Virus record (IMG/VR): IMGVR_UViG_3300031975_001146
Span: 1-20,085 of that record
DNA from: a virus
Length of the DNA: 20,085 nt
Strand: one strand, 5' to 3'
Shown here: positions 1-5,833 of the stretch, one piece after another
Position numbering within the stretch: position 1 is the first letter of the stretch
Layout: each line of letters starts with the position of its first letter
Position numbers and translations under genes: made by a program
The notes under the pieces: model-generated
Database searches by the model: none
The model's input: the letters and a program-made list of their open reading frames with translations, nothing else
What the model was told of the DNA's origin: nothing

Positions 1-1111
1 CGTTCACATTAGCTTCTATTTCAATAATTCTTTTGTCTACTTGATACCTGCGCTGTTCCCAAGGTCGCCATGTGTCTTCAGTCATTGCGCTGCGCTCGTC
101 CATGTTCTCCATTTCGATGATGGATAAACTTGCTGCGCTTGGTGCGTTGCCTGAGTCATCTCTGGCGTATTTGGCGCGAATATGGTTGTTATTCAATGTG
201 GTTTCTACTAAAAATCTAGTAGAGTCCACTATATCGTTCAAATTACCACCGCTTGAAGTTACGCCAAAGTTTGCCTGTTCTGGCAGGTATAATATCTTAT
301 CTGTGCCAATCGATATGCGTGATGGGTCATCAACACCGCTAATAAACTTGATTCCTAGGCAACCATATCTAATTGCAAGATTTAGCTCAAGTAATGCCAC
401 ATTTACGGCAAGGTCAGTTTGAGCCACGTCCATTGCGTTGCCTACGTGGTAGTCGCGGATCGGTGGATAGCGATGGCAGAAGGTTACTGGTAACATGCCA
501 TATGGATTGATGTCATTTTCATTGACACTCATCACTTTGCCTTCCTCATCAACAAGGAAATGCCTTCCAGGCACACCATAGCGTTCCTCAGTCCATACTG
601 CATACATCACTTCTGAACTACGTGCGTTGCCTTGGTTTTCAATTGGATACATAACACCAATTGGTTTATCTCTTGAGTCACCTGCCAAGAATAGTGGTGT
701 AAAATGCGATAATATCTCATATTCAATCTTTTGATCTACTTCATTCCACTTGCTCCTAAATGCCATTGTACCAAGCAGGAATGTCAAACGCTCTAAGATT
801 CTGCGCTGCGCATTGAGTCCATGTTTATCTATAATAGACAAATAGGATTCGCTGGTGCGCATGCGCGGTGGGCGTTTGTATGTCATCGAACGCAGACTAC
901 AGACACGTCTGGTGAGATTATTTTGTGGGATGACCGTCTGACGCAGAGTCTCTGGGCCAAAGTAATCGCTCACATAATGTTCTAGATTGATGCCTTCGTA
1001 GAAGTCCATCAAATAGTCACGTTCGCGAGTACGCTCATCCTCGATATATTTTAACTGTTCTTGTAATGCGCTAACTATCGCGCCTTCGGATTGATCTTGA
1101 ATTGTAAGCAT
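1..1111 (-). CDS. Portal protein, 3' end cut by the window edge
   Basis: Leftward reading frame open from an ATG at 1111 to the window edge, giving 370 codons without a stop, so the C-terminus is missing. The product begins MLTIQDQSEG and continues with a charged helix (YIEDERTRERDYLMDFYEG), then a segment with VIPQNNLTRRVCSLRSM and TYKRPPRMR. This N-terminal pattern of a helical arm followed by a conserved Asn/Arg-rich stretch is typical of phage portal proteins. Portals form the dodecameric ring at one capsid vertex through which DNA is packed and to which the tail joins. The gene starts 8 bases after the large terminase stop, the usual terminase-portal order. The family call rests on the pattern and this order; I could not run a profile search. 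Confidence 0.82.
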   Translation of the reverse strand, partial: MLTIQDQSEGAIVSALQEQLKYIEDERTRERDYLMDFYEGINLEHYVSDYFGPETLRQTVIPQNNLTRRVCSLRSMTYKRPPRMRTSESYLSIIDKHGLNAQRRILERLTFLLGTMAFRSKWNEVDQKIEYEILSHFTPLFLAGDSRDKPIGVMYPIENQGNARSSEVMYAVWTEERYGVPGRHFLVDEEGKVMSVNENDINPYGMLPVTFCHRYPPIRDYHVGNAMDVAQTDLAVNVALLELNLAIRYGCLGIKFISGVDDPSRISIGTDKILYLPEQANFGVTSSGGNLNDIVDSTRFLVETTLNNNHIRAKYARDDSGNAPSAASLSIIEMENMDERSAMTEDTWRPWEQRRYQVDKRIIEIEANVN

Positions 1112-1119
1112 ATCTACCT

Positions 1120-2427
1120 TTAAAAGAAATCGATGACACCAGCGTGTCGGTTTTTCATTGGAAATAAGTTAGTCAACAGAAAACGTAAAGCATCACATGC
1201 ATGATCAAACTTACCATCTTTTTTTGGTTCATGGCGTAAGGTTTGATCTTCTCTATGTTCTGGATAGTGATAATTCTCATACGATTCTATACTTTTCTGG
1301 CATTTTGGATGAATAAAGAAGTGTGGTTCTCCATTTGCATCCTCAAACCATCTGCGCACATGAGATACTCCAGATACTACGTTTCTGGTTACTGCATCGC
1401 GTTTTACGCTGACGCGCAGGCCTTGGTTAGCAAATACCTGTATATCACTGATTCCTGACTGCAAATTTGTACCACTCCCCGCAGGATCGCCCCAGATACC
1501 AGTAAATTCGTAGCCAAGTGACTTAATCTTTGTCGCAAACTCCTCTGTGCGCGTGTTTTGCAGGCTGACCTCATCAATTTGATGCACATCAGCGAAATTC
1601 TTATCTTTATTATGTAACTGAACGATTACTGCATGCGCATGCCTGTATCCAAAGTCAATTCCAGCATATACTGGTTTGGATGGATCGTATTGTACGTCTT
1701 CTCGTATTTGTGTGGTCCTGTCTAAAGGAAACACCTTACCCGCATAGCTCTGGAACTCGCAGAGAATCTCCTGAAGATAGGTTTCTTTGGTCAGTGTGCG
1801 CTTTAATTCTTCGTGATCATCCTTAAAATATGGTGATAAGGTACTGGGAAAACGCCAAGATTCCCAATCTGGGTGTTCTTCGCTCTTTCCAAACTCGTAT
1901 AACTTGTGTAAATAGTTGAATCCACGCGGAGTGGAGCAGAATAACGCCCATCCTTGTCTATCAGATAGCGTTGGCCGCAGGTACATCTCAAATGTGTTTC
2001 TAGGTATCAAAGCCATTTCATCGCATACCAGGTAGTCAATTCCTTCTCCAATCAATGAATCTGGCGCGTCCGCTGATTTTACTACTAGCTCGCTTTGTAA
2101 ACCTGCGAGTTTCATGTAATACAGGTCACCAGATATTTCTTTTTTACTTTCCAGTGGCAGTTTCAGCTCTGTCATCACTACGCGTTTTACCTCACGCGCT
2201 ATCTTATTAGCCAGTGAGTAGTTTGGACCTACAATCCAGCCACGCGTTCTGGGCGTTAGCAACCAAGGCAGGATTTCGTGCGCTGCCATAAAGGATTTTC
2301 CAGAGCGTCGCCCCATGAGACAGACGCGCCATCTAGATTTACTGTTATGAACTGCCAGCTGTTGTGGAGTCGGGTGATACCCCAAAAGACTCCAGAGCTT
2401 TTGCTTGTTCACTATTTGCTTTATCAA
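1120..2427 (-). CDS. terL: Terminase large subunit (packaging ATPase-nuclease)
   Basis: Motor that cuts concatemeric DNA and pumps it through the portal. The 435-residue product has the expected two halves. In the ATPase, the Walker A is GRRSGKS (residues 39-45), the Walker B is DYLVCDE (131-137, with D136 and E137), and the coupling motif is FCSTPRG (163-169). In the RNase H-like nuclease, the metal-binding acids lie in AGIDFG (D258), WGDPAG (D314) and FDHACDALRF (D408, D412). The length is normal for the family. The start codon is TTG, supported by a GAGGA ribosome site 8 bases upstream; a GTG five codons downstream is the alternative. The gene overlaps the upstream small-subunit candidate by about 83 bases, which suggests coupled translation. 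Confidence 0.95.
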   Translation of the reverse strand: MIKQIVNKQKLWSLLGYHPTPQQLAVHNSKSRWRVCLMGRRSGKSFMAAHEILPWLLTPRTRGWIVGPNYSLANKIAREVKRVVMTELKLPLESKKEISGDLYYMKLAGLQSELVVKSADAPDSLIGEGIDYLVCDEMALIPRNTFEMYLRPTLSDRQGWALFCSTPRGFNYLHKLYEFGKSEEHPDWESWRFPSTLSPYFKDDHEELKRTLTKETYLQEILCEFQSYAGKVFPLDRTTQIREDVQYDPSKPVYAGIDFGYRHAHAVIVQLHNKDKNFADVHQIDEVSLQNTRTEEFATKIKSLGYEFTGIWGDPAGSGTNLQSGISDIQVFANQGLRVSVKRDAVTRNVVSGVSHVRRWFEDANGEPHFFIHPKCQKSIESYENYHYPEHREDQTLRHEPKKDGKFDHACDALRFLLTNLFPMKNRHAGVIDFF

Positions 2428-2743
2428 TTGGATTGTCCTCGAACCCGCACTGCTGTAACACAGTTTGCAGGTTACCAGTCATGTCAACGGCTGTCTTATC
2501 ACTCATACCAAGGTAGTTCTTAGCCATGAATATCTGCATTGCGATTGCGTTGTTTTCGATTGCAGATACCCACATGGCGCGTCTGAGCTTGAACTTCATC
2601 TCTTCGCGACCTGCTTCGTACTGTGGTTTGAAACTTTGACGTATGTGATTTTCACCTACCTCGAAGTATTTACCGATTTCTGCGTAGTTACATCCAAATG
2701 ATGCAAGCATTCGTACTTTATCTTTATCTACTTTACTCTTCAT
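2345..2743 (-). CDS. Probable terminase small subunit
   Basis: Product of 132 residues from the ATG at 2743 (MKSKVDKDKVRML); an upstream in-frame ATG at 2767 would add eight residues. The N-terminal half reads like a helix-turn-helix (VRMLASFGCNYAEIGKYFEVGENHIRQSF), as in small terminases that recognise the packaging site. A basic helical segment follows (MKFKLRRAMWVSAIENNAIAMQIFMAKNYLGM), resembling the oligomerisation region of many small subunits. The C-terminal tail is polar and probably flexible. It lies directly before terL and overlaps it by about 83 bases, the classic position for this subunit. It also overlaps the preceding gene by 11 bases. Its role would be to bind phage DNA as a ring and hand it to TerL. 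The call comes from fold pattern plus position. Confidence 0.75.
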   Translation of the reverse strand: MKSKVDKDKVRMLASFGCNYAEIGKYFEVGENHIRQSFKPQYEAGREEMKFKLRRAMWVSAIENNAIAMQIFMAKNYLGMSDKTAVDMTGNLQTVLQQCGFEDNPIDKANSEQAKALESFGVSPDSTTAGSS

Positions 2744-3065
2744 CAATATTAGCCTGTTCGATGACATTCTTTATTTTATTAAGTGTTCTGCGCCAGTATT
2801 CCTTTACGCTGGACTCGGTGATGTCCATCTCCTTTGCTATGTCAACAAAGGCGTGTCCGAGTGTGCGCTGTTTGAATACGCGAAGTTCCTGTGGAGACAT
2901 GAGATCATAAAACTTATGTGCGCTGAGTTGCAGGTTGCGCAGGTGTGGTTCGATGAGTCCGCTTCGGAATACTAGCATGTGGAGATGGTAGCGGTCTGCG
3001 CGGTCGATGGCGTGCAGCCACTTGTCTGTATTTTCATCAGTTAGATTAGACCAAACCTCTTCCAT
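2733..3065 (-). CDS. Sigma-70 region 4-like / LuxR-type helix-turn-helix protein
   Basis: First gene of the leftward packaging group, 110 residues from an ATG at 3065. The C-terminal half (about residues 55-102) reads LMSPQELRVFKQRT, GHAFVDIAKEMDITESSVKEYW and RRTLNKIKNVIE. That is the shape of sigma-70 region 4 or LuxR-type DNA-binding domains: a Pro-Gln-Glu helix start, then a helix-turn-helix and a basic recognition helix. The N-terminal half (ENTDKWLHAIDRADRYHLHML) is helical and unfamiliar. No sigma region 2 is present, so it is not a full sigma factor. It could activate the late genes it heads, or be a DNA-binding partner in packaging-site recognition. No clear ribosome site precedes the ATG. 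Confidence 0.7.
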   Translation of the reverse strand: MEEVWSNLTDENTDKWLHAIDRADRYHLHMLVFRSGLIEPHLRNLQLSAHKFYDLMSPQELRVFKQRTLGHAFVDIAKEMDITESSVKEYWRRTLNKIKNVIEQANIDEE

Positions 3066-3179
3066 TATTTGAATTTACGCATAAGGTGTTGACAAAAACG
3101 AAAGTAAAAATTTTAAGACGCGGTAAGCGGCAATAATAAAATTTTGCCTTGGTGTACCCAAAAGTTATACATAATGTAA

Positions 3180-3207
3180 GTTATATGCAATTTTAAAACG
3201 GTGTCAC
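3180..3207 (-). promoter_or_regulatory. Possible leftward promoter for the packaging genes
   Basis: On the minus strand, GTGACA (3207-3202) is separated by 16 bases from TATAAC (3185-3180), a fair sigma70 match. It would drive the sigma-like, terminase and portal genes with a leader of roughly 110 bases. Other AT-rich hexamers lie nearby, so the exact boxes are uncertain. Confidence 0.35.
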
Positions 3208-3354
3208 ATTCTGATATACTCAACAATATCAACACTTAACAATTCACGCGGGTTTTATGCGGTATGGTTTGCGCGGGTTTTGTGTCAATGTGGCAAAGTG
3301 CGCGCAGCTCTCTTTTTGTTTTGGTTAGATAGAGTTTTTTTATTTTTAATGCTG

Positions 3355-3382
3355 TTGACATATACAAGTATATTAGTATATT
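3355..3382 (+). promoter_or_regulatory. Strong rightward (early) promoter
   Basis: A perfect -35 box TTGACA (3355-3360), a 16-base spacer and a TATATT -10 box (3377-3382). Transcription should begin near 3389, leaving a leader of about 48 bases before the first gene at 3437. The spacer contains ATACAAGTAT, a small inverted repeat that could be a regulator site. Near-consensus boxes and no intervening gene mark this as the promoter of the rightward block. Confidence 0.75.
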
Positions 3383-3436
3383 CCAGAGCGGCGTGAGAGA
3401 CCGCAAGAAACACTAAACAATAAAAGAGAGAGTAAA

Positions 3437-3676
3437 ATGACTGAATTATTACTTAAACTATTAGGAAAGCGCGAAGTGAAACGCATTCTTAATTTATGGA
3501 TTAAAGACCAAATTAATGTATGCTTAGAACAAAATGCGCGCATTCAATTAGATAGTACCATATGGATGGAACATTATATTACAACTTCTAAAAAATTCAA
3601 TGAATGCCCAGAGTATTTAATTGATGAACCTTTAGAAGTGGATGATCTTTTTAATTTTATTGGAGGAAAAATATAA
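3437..3676 (+). CDS. Small unknown protein, first gene of the rightward block
   Basis: 79 residues, beginning MTELLLKLLGKREVKRIL. An AAGAGAGAG ribosome site lies just upstream of the ATG, the same leader motif seen before other genes of this block. The N-terminal third is an amphipathic, basic helix; the C-terminal third is acidic (DEPLEVDDLFNF). No Cys cluster, membrane segment or enzyme motif is visible, and I do not recognise the family. Its stop shares one base with the start of the GP88-like gene, so the two are probably translationally coupled. As the first gene behind the strong promoter it is expected to be made early. Confidence 0.75.
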   Translation: MTELLLKLLGKREVKRILNLWIKDQINVCLEQNARIQLDSTIWMEHYITTSKKFNECPEYLIDEPLEVDDLFNFIGGKI

Positions 3677-4371
3677 TGTCATTAATCAAACTACTAACCG
3701 CGCCGCATGGCAGCACTAAAACCAATAAGAGTATGAAATACGGTTTTGCGAATTTCATAATGTATTTATCACCATTTAAAAAAAGCGGCTGGAACACGTG
3801 CGCCGCGGCTACTAAAGGCTGTATAGCTTCATGTTTAGATGAAAGCGGCCGCGGTAATTGGACAGAAAAAAACGGTAAAAAAAATCCGATCCACGAAGCG
3901 CGATTAAAGCGCACGCAATTCTTTTTTAATGATCGCGGCGCGTTTCTTGAACAACTAGATAGAGAGATTAAAAACGGTATTAAATGGGCATTAAAACGCG
4001 ATTTAAAACCCGTTTTTAGGTTAAATGGCACTAGCGATCTACGGTGGGAGAATTACGGTATAATTCAGAAATTTAATGATATTCAATTTTACGATTATAC
4101 TAAACTATGGAACCGCCGCGATTTACCCGATAATTATCACTTAACATTTAGCCGCGCGGAATCTAACCAAAAAGAAACATTAAACGCCGTCGTTAACGGT
4201 TTAAATATTGCGGCCGTGTTTAGACATGAGTTGCCTAAAGAATATTTAGGATTAAAGGTAGTAAACGGCGATAAACACGATTTACGATTTATGGATCCTA
4301 AAAACGTTTGTATTGGTTTAATTGCTAAAGGAAAGGCTAAACATGACACAAGCGGTTTTGTACTTAACTAA
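3676..4371 (+). CDS. GP88-family phage protein
   Basis: 231 residues from the ATG at 3676, preceded by GGAGG in the end of the gene upstream. The sequence matches the pattern I know for the GP88 family (named after a mycobacteriophage gene). It has a Cys cluster C42-x6-C49-x3-C53 within CAAATKGCIASCLDESGRG, then RLKRTQFFF, RLNGTSDL (115-122), FYDYTK (138-143) and a late VVNGDKHDLRFMDP (195-208). The alternating motifs suggest a barrel-like fold. The Cys cluster could bind a metal or an iron-sulfur centre, but it is not the CxxxCxxC of radical-SAM enzymes. The biochemical function of the family is unknown to me. Placement in the early block suggests an activity directed at host or nucleic-acid metabolism (inference). 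Confidence 0.8.
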   Translation: MSLIKLLTAPHGSTKTNKSMKYGFANFIMYLSPFKKSGWNTCAAATKGCIASCLDESGRGNWTEKNGKKNPIHEARLKRTQFFFNDRGAFLEQLDREIKNGIKWALKRDLKPVFRLNGTSDLRWENYGIIQKFNDIQFYDYTKLWNRRDLPDNYHLTFSRAESNQKETLNAVVNGLNIAAVFRHELPKEYLGLKVVNGDKHDLRFMDPKNVCIGLIAKGKAKHDTSGFVLN

Positions 4372-4396
4372 ACAACAAAAAAAGAGAGGTTAAACA

Positions 4397-4681
4397 ATGT
4401 ATACAGCATTTAAAACATGGATAACAGCAACCACGCAACTAAGTAAAAAATCAATAAATAATTATTGCGGCGGTCTTAACAAAATAACGCGCGATTTAAT
4501 CGATGAAAATATGATTAATAATAGTTTGGATGAAATCGAGCAGGTTGAACAGGTTGAGCAGATCAAGGCAGAATATTTTGCAATTGCTAAATATAAAGAG
4601 CAAGACACGCGCGGGCGGAATATGTATAACGCAGCATTTAATAAATATATTTATTTTAGAAAAGAAACCGCGAAACTTTAA
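4397..4681 (+). CDS. Stand-alone domain like the N-terminus of some restriction/HNH endonucleases
   Basis: 94 residues with an AAGAGAGG ribosome site before the ATG. The pattern FKTWITATTQLSKKSINNYCGG, an acidic spacer, then EQDTRGRNMYNAAFNKYIYF resembles the small helical N-terminal domain attached to several bacterial restriction or HNH endonucleases (phage-integrase SAM-like helices, then a TRGNxMYxxAxxxY motif). Here it stands alone: the gene stops right after this domain and no nuclease domain follows in any frame. An internal VEQ repeat (VEQVEQVEQ, residues about 49-57) comes from short tandem DNA repeats. It might bind DNA, or act as a decoy subunit against a host nuclease (inference). 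Family resemblance is from memory and should be tested by profile search. Confidence 0.7.
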   Translation: MYTAFKTWITATTQLSKKSINNYCGGLNKITRDLIDENMINNSLDEIEQVEQVEQIKAEYFAIAKYKEQDTRGRNMYNAAFNKYIYFRKETAKL

Positions 4682-4728
4682 AAAACATGCTTAAAAAAGG
4701 TTTTTTAAATTCATAGCCATACTGATGA

Positions 4729-4774
4729 GCGCGATTAGTTATCGCGCGAAATATCGCCGTTTTTACGGCGGTAT
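4729..4774 (+). repeat. Two adjacent hairpins between early genes
   Basis: The first is GCGCGAT-TAGTT-ATCGCGC (4729-4747), a perfect 7-bp stem. The second is centred on CGCCGT-TTTT-ACGGCG (4755-4770) and extends to about 10 bp through flanking A-T and one G-T pair (4751-4774). No T run follows, so these are not standard terminators. They may stabilise or process the transcript between the gene ending at 4681 and that starting at 4801. A weaker AT-only palindrome lies just before them at 4691-4708. Confidence 0.6.
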
Positions 4775-4800
4775 ATATGGAAACTAAGAGAGGTATTAAA

Positions 4801-5088
4801 ATGACATGTCATATACATGAAAAAATAGATAATGACTGCGTTTTATGCGTTCCTAAAATACAATTAACGAAATTAATTAGATTCAAATTTGAATTTAGTT
4901 TATGCGAAAATATTGACGATTTAATAAATGAGCTTGATGAAATAAAAAAGGAGCTTATTTATTTAAAATCAATAAATGCGGAATATGAACAAGGCGAAAT
5001 AGATTGGCATTTTTTCGATATTGTAACCAATGATAAAAACCTTATAAAAGAGCTTAAAAATAGAGGTTTTTACGATCCTAACGAATAA
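4801..5088 (+). CDS. Small Cys/His-containing unknown protein
   Basis: 95 residues from the ATG at 4801 (MTCHIHEKIDNDC). An in-frame ATG at 4777 exists, but the AAGAGAGG ribosome motif lies between the two and points to 4801. The N-terminus has C3, H4, H6, C13 and C16 (CHIH...CVLC), a possible zinc site. The middle (NIDDLINELDEIKKELIYLKSINAEYEQGE) is a likely coiled coil. The C-terminus (FDIVTNDKNLIKELKNRGFYDPNE) is polar. I do not recognise the family. It lies downstream of two hairpins and upstream of two membrane micro-ORFs in the same transcript. Confidence 0.72.
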   Translation: MTCHIHEKIDNDCVLCVPKIQLTKLIRFKFEFSLCENIDDLINELDEIKKELIYLKSINAEYEQGEIDWHFFDIVTNDKNLIKELKNRGFYDPNE

Positions 5089-5126
5089 GCGCAGCCTAAA
5101 CGAAATAATAAAAGAGAGTGAAATAG

Positions 5127-5201
5127 ATGATAACTAAAATACTAACCGCATATGTGAAAATATGCGCTGTCATATGGATAATATTATGGCTTTTGAGCTA
5201 A
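5127..5201 (+). CDS. 24-residue hydrophobic micro-protein
   Basis: The frame reads MITKILTAYVKICAVIWIIL then WLLS and stop. An AAAAGAGAGTG ribosome motif lies upstream, as for the longer genes of this block, which is the main support for translation. A short basic start is followed by one hydrophobic stretch long enough to span or insert into a membrane. It could be a toxin-, holin- or antiholin-like peptide, or a modulator of a host membrane protein; nothing in the sequence decides. It overlaps the next micro-ORF by 16 bases. Confidence 0.5.
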   Translation: MITKILTAYVKICAVIWIILWLLS

Positions 5202-5254
5202 TTATCTATGTTTTAATGGCCGTTATTTTGGTTTTAATGCTAGATATTCAATAA
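5186..5254 (+). CDS. 22-residue hydrophobic micro-protein overlapping the previous one
   Basis: The frame reads MAFELIIYVLMAVILVLMLD then IQ and stop, almost entirely hydrophobic between an N-terminal Glu and a C-terminal Asp. It has no separate ribosome site; its ATG lies inside the end of the preceding micro-ORF, so expression would need translational coupling. A Rho-independent terminator follows 20 bases later, which makes this the last possible gene of the rightward block. A single-pass membrane peptide is the only call the sequence allows. Confidence 0.38.
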   Translation: MAFELIIYVLMAVILVLMLDIQ

Positions 5255-5274
5255 CACCAAAAACGCAACAAAGG

Positions 5275-5299
5275 AACCCGCATTTATGCGGGTTTTTTT
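5275..5299 (+). terminator. Rho-independent terminator of the rightward block
   Basis: The stem AACCCGCA / TGCGGGTT closes a TTTA loop and runs into seven T residues (5293-5299). It sits 20 bases after the last rightward micro-ORF. On the opposite strand the stem is followed by few T residues, so it probably works mainly rightward. Confidence 0.88.
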
Positions 5300-5434
5300 G
5301 TGTCTAAAATTGGTGCAATTTTCACTGTATCATTTTGTTAATAGACATAATACGAATTACGCGCAATTTTTTTTATGAGCTTTTTGAGCTTTTTTTATCG
5401 ATTTTTGCGCCCAAATATGAAAAAATATCTCAAA

Positions 5435-5480
5435 ATTATATTATACTGGCAGGGTTCATTATATTATTCACTCAGGGTTT
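5435..5480. repeat. Two imperfect 23-bp direct repeats in the convergent region
   Basis: ATTATATTAT followed by a variable 5-6 bases and CAGGGTT occurs at 5435-5456 and again at 5458-5479, a 23-bp period. The flanking DNA (5300-5463) is very AT-rich, with runs of T and repeated GAGCTTTTT, and holds no convincing gene. The repeats lie at the 3' end of the leftward transcript; they could be a protein-binding site or remnants of slippage. Confidence 0.5.
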
Positions 5481-5682
5481 TTTTCTTTTTTAGCATTCGG
5501 TTCCGCCACGCCAATTTGTCACGCGACCACATGCGCAACCAACACCGATCTAAATTGCAAACTCTGGTGTCTTCGTACCACTCCAAAACCAGCGCACAAC
5601 GCTCACCATCATTGGCGATCTGTACGAATTCGCAGGACTTGTCCTTTTTCTTACTAAGTGAGCATTTTTGAGCTAAAATCAC
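5464..5682 (-). CDS. Small Cys/Trp-rich unknown protein
   Basis: 72 residues from a GTG at 5682, with AGG about 10 bases upstream; no in-frame ATG is available early. The core (CEFVQIANDGERCALVLEWY, then EDTRVCNLDRCWLRMW) has a balanced, protein-like composition with four Cys and several Trp. The opposite-strand frame over the same bases is Leu/Ser/Phe-rich, as shadows usually are. The N- and C-termini are lysine-rich. It would be the last gene of the leftward replication cluster, after the iteron-like array. I do not recognise the family. The start codon is uncertain. Confidence 0.5.
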   Translation of the reverse strand: MILAQKCSLSKKKDKSCEFVQIANDGERCALVLEWYEDTRVCNLDRCWLRMWSRDKLAWRNRMLKKKKTLSE

Positions 5683-5697
5683 TAGAGTACCTAGAAC

Positions 5698-5829
5698 GCA
5701 GAATTTGAAGAATTTGAAGAATATCTCTCTCTCTCTCCTCTATAAACACAGTTTCTCAAATTCTCTTTTTTCACCTCATGGCAGAATTTGAAATTCTGCA
5801 TATTCTGCATATTCTGCGTTTTCTGCATA
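5698..5829. repeat. Iteron-like 9-bp array with palindrome (candidate replication origin or operator)
   Basis: Four copies of a TATTCTGCA-like unit follow each other at an exact 9-bp period (ATTCTGC cores at 5793, 5802, 5811 and 5820; the last begins TTTCTGC). The first copy forms the right arm of a perfect palindrome GCAGAATTT-G-AAATTCTGC (5781-5799). Another GCAGAATTTGAAGAATTTGA lies at 5698-5717. A CT-dinucleotide tract at about 5725-5742 and AT-rich DNA separate the two parts. The array sits immediately after the 3' end of the primase-helicase gene. Iterated short sites beside AT-rich DNA and a replication gene suggest an origin or a regulator cluster; the role is inferred. Confidence 0.6.
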
Positions 5830-5833
5830 CGCG

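Larger units (their letters stand above)
3066..3436. other. Divergent regulatory region between packaging and early genes
   Basis: 371 bases without a convincing gene, between the leftward packaging group and the rightward block. It is AT-rich and holds a strong rightward promoter (3355-3382) and a plausible leftward one (3180-3207). There is a pair of 10-base direct repeats CGCGGGTTTT at 3247-3256 and 3272-3281. Sequences like the XRE operator half-site occur at 3086-3096 (GGTGTTGACAA), 3226-3236 (ATATCAACACT) and, more weakly, at 3351-3361 over the early -35 box. A 23-codon frame beginning near 3257 has no ribosome site and is not called. A short GCGG/CCGC hairpin (3388-3404) lies at the predicted start of the early transcript. 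Confidence 0.7.

Noticed and set aside
1633-1644. GCATGCGCATGC palindrome
   Set aside because: It lies within terL and is explained by coding sequence; a single short palindrome gives no evidence of a site.
4691-4708. TTAAAAAAGGTTTTTTAA as a terminator
   Set aside because: The stem is only A-T pairs with almost no loop and the downstream gene keeps the same leader style, so termination here is unconvincing.
5375-5671. 98-residue rightward frame in the convergent region
   Set aside because: Its Phe/Ser/Leu-rich translation looks like antisense of the Cys/Trp-rich leftward gene, it has no ribosome site, and it begins after the terminator with no promoter.
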